A stretch of 64,000 nt of DNA from JADFNB01 sp036397455. Lineage in GTDB: Bacteria; Gemmatimonadota; Gemmatimonadetes; Gemmatimonadales; GWC2-71-9. The stretch covers positions 186,001-250,000 of the forward strand of contig DASWIX010000079.1 in NCBI GenBank assembly GCA_036397455.1. The letters are read 5' to 3'. Positions 44,085 to 53,031 of the stretch are shown in pieces (the first letter of the stretch is position 1; each line of letters starts with the position of its first letter). The position numbers were made by a program, and so were the translations under genes. Below the pieces are notes generated by a model. That model worked only from the letters and a program-made list of their open reading frames with translations, was not told where the DNA came from and made no database searches.

Positions 44085-46469
44085 CTACGGCACGAGGTTC
44101 AGCGGCCGATACTTGAGGAAGAACACACCTTCCTGACCGCTCGAAACCACGATCGTTCCACTCTCGAAGAACGGGTAGTTGCTCCACGACCCGTCGAACT
44201 CGACTTCCTCGCTCCACGGCACGGTGTCGAAGTAGCCGACCTCAGTGGGATTCTCCGGATCGCTGATGTCCAACACCCGCAGTCCGCTCACATAGTTGGA
44301 CTGATACATCAGGGTGCCCTTGATGTACAAGTTGTGGTCGATCGTGAACGTCTCGCCAAAGTGTTCCTTGACCATGATCGGATCATCCAGGTCCTGGATG
44401 TCCCAAATGAGCGTGCGCGTCCCCGGCATGGGCTCGCCCGCCTGCACCGAGTTCGACTCGTCGCCCTCATCGTCCATGAAGAAGTACCGCTGATCCTCGG
44501 TGATCCACCCCTGATGGGCGTACCCAACGTTGGGGTAGTCGGCGGCCGACAGGCGAACGGGATGAGCCTTGTCGGTCACGTCCGCGATCGACAGCGCGGT
44601 CTCGTTGGACCCGAAGCAGATTTCCTTGCCGACGTGTTCGGCGTCGGGCCCGCTATACACGATGCACATCCCGTCGTGGGAGTACCCGGTTCTGGCATTC
44701 CCCGTGGTCGTATCGGCGAAGCAGCCCGCAAAGGCCGGTCGCGTCGGCGCCCGAACATCGATCATGTGCAACCCGCCGCCACACGTCTCCCCGCCGCTAT
44801 TCACCCCGACCGCGTAGGCGAACCCCGTCTGTTCGTTGATCACGATGTTGTGCGCCGACGCGATCCCGTCGTAGTGTGCATCTTCCTCGAACGTCACCGG
44901 CGGCACGCGCACGTCGCGCAGATGGGTGAGATCGAACACCTGCACGCCGTGCGGCCCCGCCCCGTCGGCGACGACGAACGCGTGATTGGCGTACACCTTG
45001 ATGTCGCGCCAGGCGTTGCCGCGCGAGCCCGCCGTCTTCGGGAGGTTCCCCAGGTACGTCGGACGGGCCGCATCGGTGACATCGATGAACGCCGTCCCGT
45101 CCGTCCGCCCAACGATCGCGTACTCGCGGCCGGACGCCGGGTCGGTCCACCCCCAGACGTCATTCGTCTTGGCGCCGCGACCGCCGCCGATGCCGCGGAC
45201 CGGCAGGAACGACACGATGTCCACCTGCTTGCAGTCGAATTGGTCGGCTTTGCCCTCGGAACACGCAACCTCACCGCCCACGATCGGCGATAGGGCGTCG
45301 GGCTCCGGCCCGAGCAGCTTATCCGATGCCCGCCACGTGTCGCCGTCCCGCTCCATGATGATCGCGGAGCCGAGTCCGAAATCGTCGCCGGTCGCGCCAA
45401 TGACCGCGAGGTTGCCGCCCACGGCAATCACGTCGCCGAAGTTGTCGCCGACGTCAGCCTCTGGACCGGCGAGTGCCGCTATGGGGGTGAATTCCCCTGG
45501 GGCCCCGTCGAACCGCAAGCGGTAGACGCGACCGGAGGCCCCCGCGCCCGGTGCGCCGACCCACAACTCGCCGTTCGCCGCCAGCAGCGTCGACCCAAAA
45601 CGCGACCCGGATTCGCGCGGATCGGCATTCAGCGTCGGTCCGGCCTCCCACCCGGCGCTCCCGCGGCGGTAGGTACGGATCTCTCCGGTCCCCTGGTCTC
45701 TGCCCGGAACGCCGATCAGGGCCTGCCCATCCATCCAGGCGACCGACGATCCGAATGTGTCACCAGGCCGCCGGTCTGCTTCGTCGAGCGCGAACCGCTG
45801 TTCGAGGGCCCAGTCACCCGTGGCGTTACGGCGAAACACGTAGGCGCCGCCGCGCTGCTGCAGCGCCTGGCTCGCCTGTAACGCGCCGGTCAGCAGCCGT
45901 TCGCCATCGAACGCGAGCGACCACCCGAGGAACTCCTGCGGTGGGGCGGAATCGCCCGGCACCAGCTTTGCCTCCTGACTCCATCCGCCCGACGCGTCAC
46001 GGTGATACACGTAGACCGCGCCACGGCTTTCGTTGTGGCCCAGCGCGCTGACGAACAGCAGGTCCCCTTGCAGCAGGCCGAACCGTCCAAACGCGTCGCC
46101 CTCCCCGACATCGGCCGGTCGCAACATCTCGGCGTAGGCCCAATCATCGCCGTCGCGCCGATACACGAACGCGGCACCGGTGCTCTGGTCCAGCAGCGTA
46201 CTGCCGATGATCATCGACCGGTCGTCCATCGCGATGAATCGCCCGAAGTAGTCGCCGCCTTCGTGTTCCGGGGCCGTGAGGGTACCGCTCCGCTCCCACC
46301 CGCCTCCCGCTCGACGATAGATGTAGATCGTCGCGGGCTCGGACTGCTTCACCGGCTCACTGATGAGAATCTGGCCGTCGCGAATAGCCGCGTAGGCCCC
46401 GAACTGCTGCGCCTGCAGCGACGCGGCGGTCAGGATCGTGAAGGCAATGGCATAGGGAAGTCCGCGCAT
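44085..46469 (-). CDS. Secreted FG-GAP-like / LVIVD (choice-of-anchor B) protein
   Basis: A 794-residue protein exported by a signal peptide (MRGLPYAIAFTILTAASLQAQ). Residues about 25-390 contain repeated propeller-type units such as GGDYFGRFIAMDDRSMIIGS, EGDAFGRFGLLQGDLLFVSA, GDTFGSSVAWMDGQALIGVP and GDNFGDVIAVGGNLAVIGA, an integrin-like FG-GAP pattern. Residues about 420-790 match the choice-of-anchor-B family with LVIVD-like blades (TYLGNLPKTAGSRGNAWRDI, GLRVLDISDPENPTEVGYFD). Two beta-propellers in one chain suggest a surface binding role. AGGTG precedes the ATG. No sorting signal is seen at the C-terminus. Confidence 0.85.
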   Translation of the reverse strand: MRGLPYAIAFTILTAASLQAQQFGAYAAIRDGQILISEPVKQSEPATIYIYRRAGGGWERSGTLTAPEHEGGDYFGRFIAMDDRSMIIGSTLLDQSTGAAFVYRRDGDDWAYAEMLRPADVGEGDAFGRFGLLQGDLLFVSALGHNESRGAVYVYHRDASGGWSQEAKLVPGDSAPPQEFLGWSLAFDGERLLTGALQASQALQQRGGAYVFRRNATGDWALEQRFALDEADRRPGDTFGSSVAWMDGQALIGVPGRDQGTGEIRTYRRGSAGWEAGPTLNADPRESGSRFGSTLLAANGELWVGAPGAGASGRVYRLRFDGAPGEFTPIAALAGPEADVGDNFGDVIAVGGNLAVIGATGDDFGLGSAIIMERDGDTWRASDKLLGPEPDALSPIVGGEVACSEGKADQFDCKQVDIVSFLPVRGIGGGRGAKTNDVWGWTDPASGREYAIVGRTDGTAFIDVTDAARPTYLGNLPKTAGSRGNAWRDIKVYANHAFVVADGAGPHGVQVFDLTHLRDVRVPPVTFEEDAHYDGIASAHNIVINEQTGFAYAVGVNSGGETCGGGLHMIDVRAPTRPAFAGCFADTTTGNARTGYSHDGMCIVYSGPDAEHVGKEICFGSNETALSIADVTDKAHPVRLSAADYPNVGYAHQGWITEDQRYFFMDDEGDESNSVQAGEPMPGTRTLIWDIQDLDDPIMVKEHFGETFTIDHNLYIKGTLMYQSNYVSGLRVLDISDPENPTEVGYFDTVPWSEEVEFDGSWSNYPFFESGTIVVSSGQEGVFFLKYRPLNLVP

Positions 46470-46535
46470 CCAAACACCTCGCTCGTGTCGTTGACTGTGA
46501 ACCGGTTGGGCCGGGTTGAGCGGTTGAAGATACCC

Positions 46536-46565
46536 CGCCTCCCCCCGCGTGGTTCAGGGGGGGCG
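46536..46565. terminator. Possible hairpin downstream of the NTF2-like gene
   Basis: A C6 run (46541-46546) and a G7 run (46557-46563) with a 10-base loop could form a strong stem between the end of the NTF2-like gene (46674) and the start of the LVIVD gene (46469), both on the minus strand. No T-run follows, so it is not a canonical intrinsic terminator. Confidence 0.25.
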
Positions 46566-46673
46566 AGACGCATCGTCCACCCCGACACCAATGTAGACGC
46601 ATGTGGCACAAAAAGGGTTTCAGATCGGGCGCAGCGCTCTCCGGGGATCGGCGTCACGCGACCCGGTCCGAGG

Positions 46674-47213
46674 TCAGGGCTCGTGCGGTGGCAAGAACTC
46701 AGGCGGGATCGGGTTGTCCTCCCGTTCGCTATCGAAGATCCACCCGACGATCCACCAGCGGGTTCCGTCGAAGTAGAGCTGGATACTGTTGATGCCGCGC
46801 CCGCGGACCGACCCGTTCGGCGCGTCGCTGGACGCGTAGGTACTCCAAACGTTCGCCACGTTGCCGAACCGCTGGGTCACACGGTGGATCTCCCATTCGT
46901 AGAACGGCCGTTGACGGGGCCCGCCAAACCGGTCGTGGTATTCCCCCAGCGACATCATGCGGATCGTTGGCCGACCGCCCGCCCCACGCACCGGGATACC
47001 AACCCGGGCATCCGGCACGTGGAGCGATGCGTCACGGACCCGGTCAGCTCGCCCGCCCGCCGGACCCGACACGACGTCGTAGTACGCCTTGAGCATTCCA
47101 TCTAACGTTCCGACGTCCTCGGCCCGCGCGACGGGAGTCGAGTCGGTCTGGGCACGTAGCGGCGCCGACAAGGCCAGGCCGGCCATCCCGATGGTAAGCA
47201 TGATCCGCTTCAT
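46674..47213 (-). CDS. Secreted NTF2-like (SnoaL/DUF4440-type) protein
   Basis: A 179-residue protein with a signal peptide (MKRIMLTIGMAGLALSAPLRA) and a cone-fold domain. LDGMLKAYYDVVSGPAGGRA starts the first helix, then MSLGEYHDRFG, EIHRVTQRFGNVANVWSTYA and IQLYFDGTRWWIVGWIFDSE give the typical strand pattern. Such domains bind small hydrophobic ligands or act as cryptic enzymes; nothing more specific can be said. ATG 47213 starts the signal peptide; the frame upstream is not protein-like. It lies 213 bp after the amidotransferase gene. Confidence 0.75.
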   Translation of the reverse strand: MKRIMLTIGMAGLALSAPLRAQTDSTPVARAEDVGTLDGMLKAYYDVVSGPAGGRADRVRDASLHVPDARVGIPVRGAGGRPTIRMMSLGEYHDRFGGPRQRPFYEWEIHRVTQRFGNVANVWSTYASSDAPNGSVRGRGINSIQLYFDGTRWWIVGWIFDSEREDNPIPPEFLPPHEP

Positions 47214-47426
47214 GCCGTCTCCAACCGCCTGCCTGCGACGGCCATAGTACCCACGCGCGCATTCCACAGTCCGAGCCCAACCGTGGTACCACCGGACCAC
47301 AACGGAGGATCGGGTCGAGGCGTCGTGAAATCGAGCAGCCAATGGCCGACGTCGACGCCCTGGCGCGAAATGACCTGCGAACATGTTCCTCGTCCTCGAT
47401 AGAAGTGCCCGATGTTGGGCCGCTGA

Positions 47427-48284
47427 TCAGGAAAGGTCGACCGGCGCACTGTCGGTCGCCTGGTGGTCGTCGATCAGGAGGAGATTCCCGATCGCGAGCG
47501 GGTCCCACCCCGCGTCGTCGGACAACGGCTCCGAGCTGACGATCAACGACGACAGCTCCGGCTCGCACGCCACCATCTGCGACCGCCGCGCCAGCACCTC
47601 ATACCGACGACCACGATGGACGTACAGCGTGTCCGCGTTGCGGGCGGCGTCCGTGGTGAATCGGCACGCGACCGTGTCTCGCCCATCGGTCAGCACCGCG
47701 TTGAAATAGACGTGGTCGACGGCTTCCGCCGCCCCGCGCAACGCCAACACCCGGCGCAGTGCCCGTGTGAGCGCCGCCGCCAACCGGCCCGGACCGCCGC
47801 CGGCGGGCTCGGCCTGCAGCTCGTCCACCACCAGCGCGAACACGTGCTCGGAATCCGTCGTACCGCGAATGGTGTCGAATGCCACGTCCGACAGCGAGCG
47901 CAGCAGTGGACGCCGGATCTCGTGGAACCCTCCCACGTCGCCGTTATGCATGAAGCAGACGCTACCCCAGCGGAACGGATGGCAGTTGGCTTCCGCGACA
48001 CCGATCCCCTGAGTGGCCGCCCGCACGTGGGCGAGGATTCTCGGCGACCGCGTGACCCGGGCGATTTCGACCAAGTTCATGTTGCTCCACGCGGGTGATA
48101 CTGAGCGAAACAATGCCGGCGGCTCGCCCGGATCGCCGTACCAGGCGACGCCGAATCCGTCCCCGTTCAGCGGCTCCTCGCGCTCGTGGGCATGAAAGCT
48201 CTGGTGCACCAGGGAATGTTCCGGCTCCGTGACGAGCGAGGCGAGGGTAATCGGTGGACCTTGATAGTACAGGAAGCGACACAT
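47427..48284 (-). CDS. Class II glutamine amidotransferase (YafJ/EgtC-like)
   Basis: A 285-residue Ntn-type hydrolase. After Met1 the nucleophile is Cys2 (CRFLYYQG). NGDGFGVAWYGDPGEPP, ILAHVRAATQGIGVAEANCH, CFMHNGDVGGF and TTDSEHVFAL match the glutaminase domain of the YafJ group. Members such as EgtC hydrolyse a gamma-glutamyl amide, but no ergothioneine genes are nearby, so the substrate is unknown. Start ATG 48284 is required to place the Cys at position 2. Confidence 0.88.
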   Translation of the reverse strand: MCRFLYYQGPPITLASLVTEPEHSLVHQSFHAHEREEPLNGDGFGVAWYGDPGEPPALFRSVSPAWSNMNLVEIARVTRSPRILAHVRAATQGIGVAEANCHPFRWGSVCFMHNGDVGGFHEIRRPLLRSLSDVAFDTIRGTTDSEHVFALVVDELQAEPAGGGPGRLAAALTRALRRVLALRGAAEAVDHVYFNAVLTDGRDTVACRFTTDAARNADTLYVHRGRRYEVLARRSQMVACEPELSSLIVSSEPLSDDAGWDPLAIGNLLLIDDHQATDSAPVDLS

Positions 48285-48345
48285 GCGCGGTGGCCGCCGA
48301 TGGAAGATCGTGTCGAAGGTTACATTCGTTGCGATCCAGCGTCTA

Positions 48346-48360
48346 CGTGGCCTGGCCACG
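48346..48360. repeat. 15-bp perfect palindrome CGTGGCC-T-GGCCACG
   Basis: The palindrome lies between the end of the small membrane-protein gene (48396) and the amidotransferase start (48284), both minus strand. With 7-bp G/C-rich arms it could be a transcription-ending hairpin or an operator. No T-run is present. Confidence 0.3.
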
Positions 48361-48395
48361 CCCACGAGCACCCGGATGCGAGCAGCGAACGGCCT

Positions 48396-48608
48396 TTACC
48401 GCGAGGCGAGGTCGAGGACTCCGGCAACCGCCAACCCGCCCACCAGGAGAAAGCCCAGGCCGAGCACTACATAGAATACCCTCGTCCCGGTTTGGCCCAT
48501 GATCTTGATGAAGAACTGCGCCTTGCGGTGCTCCATGAAGAACGGCCACCGCATGACCGCACCCGCAATCGCGAACGCACCGATGCCGATCAGAAACCAC
48601 CCTGCCAT
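48396..48608 (-). CDS. Small two-span membrane protein, Imm17-like
   Basis: A 70-residue protein with two hydrophobic segments (about 3-21 and 44-65) around a conserved-looking loop (FFMEHRKAQFFIKIMGQTGT, then RVFYVVLGLGFLLVGG). This layout resembles proteins automatically labelled immunity 17 family, a label that does not prove an immunity role. No toxin gene is adjacent. The start is well fixed: AGGAGGT lies 4 bases upstream of the ATG, the best Shine-Dalgarno in the window. Confidence 0.75.
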   Translation of the reverse strand: MAGWFLIGIGAFAIAGAVMRWPFFMEHRKAQFFIKIMGQTGTRVFYVVLGLGFLLVGGLAVAGVLDLASR

Positions 48609-48842
48609 ACAGACCTCCTGGACATACCGTGAAGCCGCAAGCGCATCCGAACGAGATGCAGCCGCGGTCGCTCTACGAGGTCGCCCGCAGCATCCTCATC
48701 CACGGAAACCCGGCCCCGGGACGCGAACCGCCGCAGCGTGACGGACACCGAATCGCCTCGCGTGCGGAACGTGGCCAGCATGCGGCGTGACGGCTGGATG
48801 CGCAAGGCCGGCCGGTCAGTCACCGCGAGGCGACAGCGCCGT

Positions 48843-50042
48843 TCACGGCCGATCCGGCGCGCGGTGTCGCACCAGCCGATGCAATCCCCTGCCCACCATC
48901 AAGCCCAACGCGAGCCCGGTCAGGTCCCACCCCCCGGCAACCACGCCCGCAACGCCGATTGCCAACGCGATGCCGCCAACCAGGAGCGCGACCGCAACCA
49001 GTGATTCCCGGCGCCGCCTCAACAGGTAGCCGACGGGCAGCGTCAGGCAGACCGCCCACAACAACGTCGCGACTCCGTTGGCAGCCCACGGCCACGTGTG
49101 CCCGCCGATCAACGCGCTCCAGCCGGACGCAAGCGACACCCGCATCCCGCATACCCGGCGCGTGTCCACGTCGAGACAGATGCCACCGGCCTCGCGCCAG
49201 ACGGTCACGGACGCCGTATCCCCCGGCTCCGCATCAGCGAGGACGCCCCTGGAACGAAAGTCGGGTGTGCCCAGTCCCAACGCCACCGCGCGCGTACGCG
49301 GTCGGAACACGAGGTCGGTTTCGTCGATTGCGATAAGCAACTGTTCATCGTTGGCGTCGTTCACGATACCGAACACCGGCGCCAGCCCCGGGGGTGCGGG
49401 GCCGAGGATCACACGAACGCGCACCGGCGCACCGGCGGCCAACAAGGCTCGCACGGTGTCGGTCGCCTCGATGCGCCGGGACCCAATGGCGCGGTCACCG
49501 ACGTGGACGTCGATCACGCGACCCTGGTACGTCTCGAGCGTCTTGCGTTTGGCGGTCCACATCCCGAAGTACCCACCCGGGAGATAGTCAGGCGCAAAGA
49601 GCCAGGCCGGGGCGGCGCTCAGGACGGCCGCCAGCAACGCCGCCGCGACCGCCAAGCGGCTCGCGAGGCGCGCGCGCAAGACCAGCAGCACATGCAGGCG
49701 CGGCGTCACGAAGAATGCGCTGGCGCCTCCGAGCCCGTTGAGCATCACGTCCGCGACGCTGGCATGACGGCCGGGGATCACCAGTTGCGCGCTCTCGAGG
49801 ACGATCGAGAACGCGAGCAGCGCCAATACCGCCCTTGGCGTCCTCCAGTCCAACAGCGCGAGGCCGATGCCGATGGGCGCGAAGAGCAGCAAATTGTTGA
49901 ACACGTCCGCGACGCCACGGCCGCACGTGACACAATCCTGCGCGATATCGGGATTGGGGACGCGAAACGGCATCGCCGTCGCGGTCACGACGGCCACCAC
50001 GGAAGCAACGAGCACGAAGGTGCCGAGGCGTCGTGCGGACAA
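48843..50042 (-). CDS. VanZ-like membrane protein with large extracytoplasmic insert
   Basis: A 399-residue protein. The N-terminal part (about 1-140) is VanZ-like: first membrane segment, VADVFNNLLLFAPIGIGLAL, VLALLAFSIVLESAQLVIPG and RHASVADVMLNGLGGASAFF. A second part (about 180-320) is beta-rich and likely outside the membrane (GRVIDVHVGDRAIGSRRIEA, DTASVTVWREAGGICLDVDT), resembling a LamG/concanavalin-type sandwich. Two or three further membrane segments end the protein. The frame extends back into the O-antigen ligase gene. TTG 50042 is the best start, 14 bp after that stop, but no Shine-Dalgarno supports it. Confidence 0.7.
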   Translation of the reverse strand: MSARRLGTFVLVASVVAVVTATAMPFRVPNPDIAQDCVTCGRGVADVFNNLLLFAPIGIGLALLDWRTPRAVLALLAFSIVLESAQLVIPGRHASVADVMLNGLGGASAFFVTPRLHVLLVLRARLASRLAVAAALLAAVLSAAPAWLFAPDYLPGGYFGMWTAKRKTLETYQGRVIDVHVGDRAIGSRRIEATDTVRALLAAGAPVRVRVILGPAPPGLAPVFGIVNDANDEQLLIAIDETDLVFRPRTRAVALGLGTPDFRSRGVLADAEPGDTASVTVWREAGGICLDVDTRRVCGMRVSLASGWSALIGGHTWPWAANGVATLLWAVCLTLPVGYLLRRRRESLVAVALLVGGIALAIGVAGVVAGGWDLTGLALGLMVGRGLHRLVRHRAPDRP

Positions 50043-50056
50043 CGGCGCGCGCGGGA

Positions 50057-51472
50057 CTATGGCGGCGGCCGAGTGATGCCCACCGGATCGGCCACCGGAC
50101 CACGCAGTCCCCCGCGCGTGGGCCAGCGTTGCGGTTCGGGCACCACCGCAGGCGCGGTGCCCACCATTGACGCGTCCTTCCCATCGGGGCGCGTCACCGC
50201 CCACAGCATCGTATTCATGATCCAAGTGGTGTAGAACCACGGGACCAACAGCGACGCGTAGAAGATGCCCGACAGGACGTTCGCGAGGTTGGCCCCTTCG
50301 AGCGCGTAAGCCAGGTAGCGCAGGTTGTATGCGCCGCCCGTGCGGGCCTTCCAGCGCTCGGCCGCTTCGGGTGTTTGAATCGCTTTGTTACGCCGCACGA
50401 AGTCGATCATCAGCAACGTGAATCCGATGACACCCACCGCGCCGAGTTCGCTCAGAATCTGAAAATAGGAGTTGTGGAGGTTCTGACCGTACAGCGCCCC
50501 CGGAAAGGGGTACTCCTCGATTTGGCCGACGTGGAAGAAGGTGGACGCGAACGCGCCGAAGTTGCCCGCCCCCACCCCAAAGATCGGGTGCTCCTTGAAG
50601 ACGTCGATCGCCGCCATCCACAGCGCCCACCGCAGGCCGCCCGTTCCCTCCTCGGTCCCTTCGGAGAAGGCGCTGGCCATTTCCGACCAAAACGCCCCAC
50701 CGGGAAACAGCACGCCGGCCGCTCCGATGACCAGGACCACCCCCACGATCCCCCACATGGCCGTGAGGACCTTCCGCGGTGAGCGGTACCAGAGGTAACC
50801 GGCAACCACCACGAGCGAGAGGAACGCGCCGCGTGCAAACGAGATCATCACGCCGATGACGCAGTAGGCGGCGAGCCCCAGCAACAGGCGCCGGAGCCAT
50901 GGCGAGCGCGTCGCCATACCGCACCAGACGGACACGGCCACCCCCTGCACCATCAACCCGCCGAAGCCGTCGTAGTTGCGCAGGCCGGGGTGCCACGGCA
51001 CCAGACCCATGTTTCGCGCGTGAAGCGCCCACCAGATGAACTGCACGAACAACATCGCCACGATCGGCACCGCCTGGCGCGCGGTGCGGACGAACACCGC
51101 GGTCGCCACCCCCAGCACGTAGTAGATCACGAAGAATTGCGTCGCCGCTCGCGCGTACAGTTGATTCGCCGCCGAAGGGAAGGTCACGAAAGCACTGAGC
51201 AGCAGCAGCAGAAACGGAGGGTACCACACCCAACCTTTGGCCCAGCCCAGGATACCGGGTGCGTTCACGGCGATCATGACGAGCAGTGGGACGAAGACCA
51301 GCGACGCGAGACGCCCCAGCGGCCCGAACACCACCGTCCCCAGGAAGAAATGCACGTCGAACAGCACGACGACCCACACGACGTACAGGTACATGACGGC
51401 GAAGGAGATCTCTCCCCCGGCGCCGGCGGGATTGGTGCGGGCGGCTCGGATGTACCCCTCCTCCTGCGTCAT
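50057..51472 (-). CDS. O-antigen ligase/polymerase family membrane protein (Wzy_C)
   Basis: A 471-residue polytopic protein with about ten to twelve membrane segments. The large periplasmic loop carries the family signature: EHPIFGVGAGNFGAF and LHNSYFQILSELGAVGVIGF. Such enzymes ligate O-antigen to lipid A or polymerise exopolysaccharide. In exopolysaccharide clusters of this phylum polymerase is more likely, but sequence alone does not decide. It is transcribed from a sigma-70-like promoter about 90 bp upstream that overlaps an 18-bp palindrome. Confidence 0.88.
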   Translation of the reverse strand: MTQEEGYIRAARTNPAGAGGEISFAVMYLYVVWVVVLFDVHFFLGTVVFGPLGRLASLVFVPLLVMIAVNAPGILGWAKGWVWYPPFLLLLLSAFVTFPSAANQLYARAATQFFVIYYVLGVATAVFVRTARQAVPIVAMLFVQFIWWALHARNMGLVPWHPGLRNYDGFGGLMVQGVAVSVWCGMATRSPWLRRLLLGLAAYCVIGVMISFARGAFLSLVVVAGYLWYRSPRKVLTAMWGIVGVVLVIGAAGVLFPGGAFWSEMASAFSEGTEEGTGGLRWALWMAAIDVFKEHPIFGVGAGNFGAFASTFFHVGQIEEYPFPGALYGQNLHNSYFQILSELGAVGVIGFTLLMIDFVRRNKAIQTPEAAERWKARTGGAYNLRYLAYALEGANLANVLSGIFYASLLVPWFYTTWIMNTMLWAVTRPDGKDASMVGTAPAVVPEPQRWPTRGGLRGPVADPVGITRPPP

Positions 51473-51544
51473 GCGGTGCGCGCGGCGCTTCGGTGGAGCG
51501 CAACCATCATACCAGCAGGCGGCGCGCCTCCCCGTGTCGCGGGT

Positions 51545-51562
51545 TGTTGCATCGATGCAACA
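51545..51562. promoter_or_regulatory. 18-bp perfect palindromic operator candidate
   Basis: TGTTGCATCGATGCAACA is perfectly self-complementary. It begins at the last base of the -10 element of the O-antigen ligase promoter and would cover its transcription start. Its position between divergent genes and its central CG resemble operators of LacI-type repressors, but no such regulator is in the window. Confidence 0.6.
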
Positions 51563-51590
51563 GTGTACCGGATGCCCGGTGAGCGGTCAA
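51562..51590 (-). promoter_or_regulatory. O-antigen ligase promoter (sigma-70-like)
   Basis: Reading the minus strand, TTGACC (51590-51585, 5/6 match), a 17-bp spacer and TACACT (51567-51562, 4/6 match). The expected transcription start near 51555 falls inside the adjacent palindrome, giving a leader of about 83 nt before the ATG at 51472. Confidence 0.6.
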
Positions 51591-51661
51591 TGGGCATACA
51601 TTGTGCGCTCCGCCTGCGTGGTGCGGACGGCCGTTTGTTCCGACGTTTCTCTGGGGGTGGC

Positions 51662-52924
51662 GTGGCGGGTCGACTGAAGCGGGTGGCGGGCAGTGCGGTC
51701 GTGTACGTGGGAATCGTCCTGGGCACGCTGGTGCTGCTCGATCTGACGCTGATCGTATTCGGTTTGTTCCCGCCGACCCACGATTATGGCGATCCCGAGG
51801 TGGGGTGGGTGGCAGCGCGGCCGTCGGGCGAGATGCGTGAAGACCGGTGCATGGAGTTCTCCACGCGCGAGATCTTCCGGATTTCGCGGAACGAGGACGC
51901 ACTGCGCACCTCCCGCTCGGCCGAACGGCTGCGCCAGGACGACGACCTGTTCAAGGTCGCCGTCACGGGCGACTCGCAGACGGAACTGTGCGCTCCCAAT
52001 CCGCTGACCCACTTCGGCGTTCTGGAACGTGAACTGACGGCCTCGGGTATGCCGAGCGCGGCGTACGCCTACGGCGCCGGCAAGTACGCGCCACTGCAGG
52101 CGTACCTGGCGGTCATGCGTGCGTCGCGCGGTTACGCGACGGACGCGCTCGTGTTGAACTTCTATACCGGCAACGATTTCCTCGACATGCTCCGGGTCGA
52201 CGATCGACCGCACTTCGCGCCCGCGGGCGACGGCTACACGATCGCCGCGCCCGTCTGGTTTCAACTTGACGACCCGACGGTGCGGCGTCGCAGCCGCGTA
52301 CTCTATGCCCTCCGGACGGTCCTGAAGCGCACGGGGCTGCACACGGTGTTGGTGCGCGTGCGGTATCATCGCGCCACGGCCGCGGCGCAGGGGAAAGGGC
52401 TGCGCTCGGTGCTGGCGTACATGAACGACCTGAGGAAGTCGGCGTCGCCGGAGGTGGGGTATGCCGCGGCACTCACGGCGCAGATGCTCAACCAGCAACT
52501 CTTCTTTCATCGGTTTCCGGACAGCAAGGCCGAGAGCCTGCGGCGCGTCAGGGCGTTGTTCGAACTCGTGCGGCGCGAACATCCCGAGATGGTCTTGGTA
52601 CTGAGTCCGCTGCCATCATACCAACTCGTGCGGGAACAACCCGTCGACGACATCCTGCTCCGTACCATCGAACGGCTCCCGATCACCTACGAATCGGGCG
52701 TCCGGGAGGAAGGCGAGTTGTATGAAGCGCTCCGCGTCCTGGCCGCCCAAACCGGCTGGCGGTTCGCCGACAATCTGGCGCCGCTCCGGGCCTACGCGGG
52801 AACCGAACGGTTGTTCAACGACTTTGATTATCATTACCTGCCGCCGGCCAGCGATATCATCGGTCGGGCCCAGGCCGCGGCCTTCGCGACACCGTCCGAC
52901 ACGCCGCCCGACCCCTCCCGCTGA
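51662..52924 (+). CDS. Membrane-anchored SGNH/GDSL-like hydrolase
   Basis: A 420-residue protein with one N-terminal membrane segment (about 9-30, VVYVGIVLGTLVLLDLTLIV). The SGNH hydrolase blocks are KVAVTGDSQTELC (block I with the nucleophile Ser), VLNFYTGNDFLDML (GxND) and FNDFDYHYLPPASD (C-terminal Asp-x-His). These enzymes esterify or de-esterify glycans and lipids. Divergent pairing with an O-antigen ligase suggests polysaccharide acyl modification (inference). GTG 51662 is chosen because it keeps the anchor and lies downstream of the operator region; ATG 51590 is an alternative that would overlap the ligase promoter. Confidence 0.75.
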   Translation: MAGRLKRVAGSAVVYVGIVLGTLVLLDLTLIVFGLFPPTHDYGDPEVGWVAARPSGEMREDRCMEFSTREIFRISRNEDALRTSRSAERLRQDDDLFKVAVTGDSQTELCAPNPLTHFGVLERELTASGMPSAAYAYGAGKYAPLQAYLAVMRASRGYATDALVLNFYTGNDFLDMLRVDDRPHFAPAGDGYTIAAPVWFQLDDPTVRRRSRVLYALRTVLKRTGLHTVLVRVRYHRATAAAQGKGLRSVLAYMNDLRKSASPEVGYAAALTAQMLNQQLFFHRFPDSKAESLRRVRALFELVRREHPEMVLVLSPLPSYQLVREQPVDDILLRTIERLPITYESGVREEGELYEALRVLAAQTGWRFADNLAPLRAYAGTERLFNDFDYHYLPPASDIIGRAQAAAFATPSDTPPDPSR

Positions 52925-52988
52925 CGGCGTGAGCCGTCCCATCGGCCACCACCGTTTGCGGCTTCCCCGCCGCACCGGCATATTTCGT

Positions 52989-53012
52989 CGGACGTCGGTA
53001 TTCCAACGTCCG
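52989..53012. repeat. Inverted repeat in the leader of the Tat lipoprotein gene
   Basis: CGGACGT (52989-52995) and ACGTCCG (53006-53012) form 7-bp perfect arms around a 10-base loop, 20 bp before the ATG at 53032. It could be an operator or a 5'-leader hairpin; no consensus is recognised. Confidence 0.35.
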
Positions 53013-53031
53013 GGCATTCAGCTGTGAGGCA

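Noticed and set aside
48590..48823. 77-codon minus-strand frame upstream of the Imm17-like gene
   Set aside because: It is arginine-rich shadow sequence that would overlap the strong AGGAGGT site of the real gene.
49098..50234. 378-codon plus-strand frame opposite the VanZ-like gene
   Set aside because: Arg/His/Gln-rich antisense shadow with no domain; the minus strand has membrane segments and VanZ motifs.
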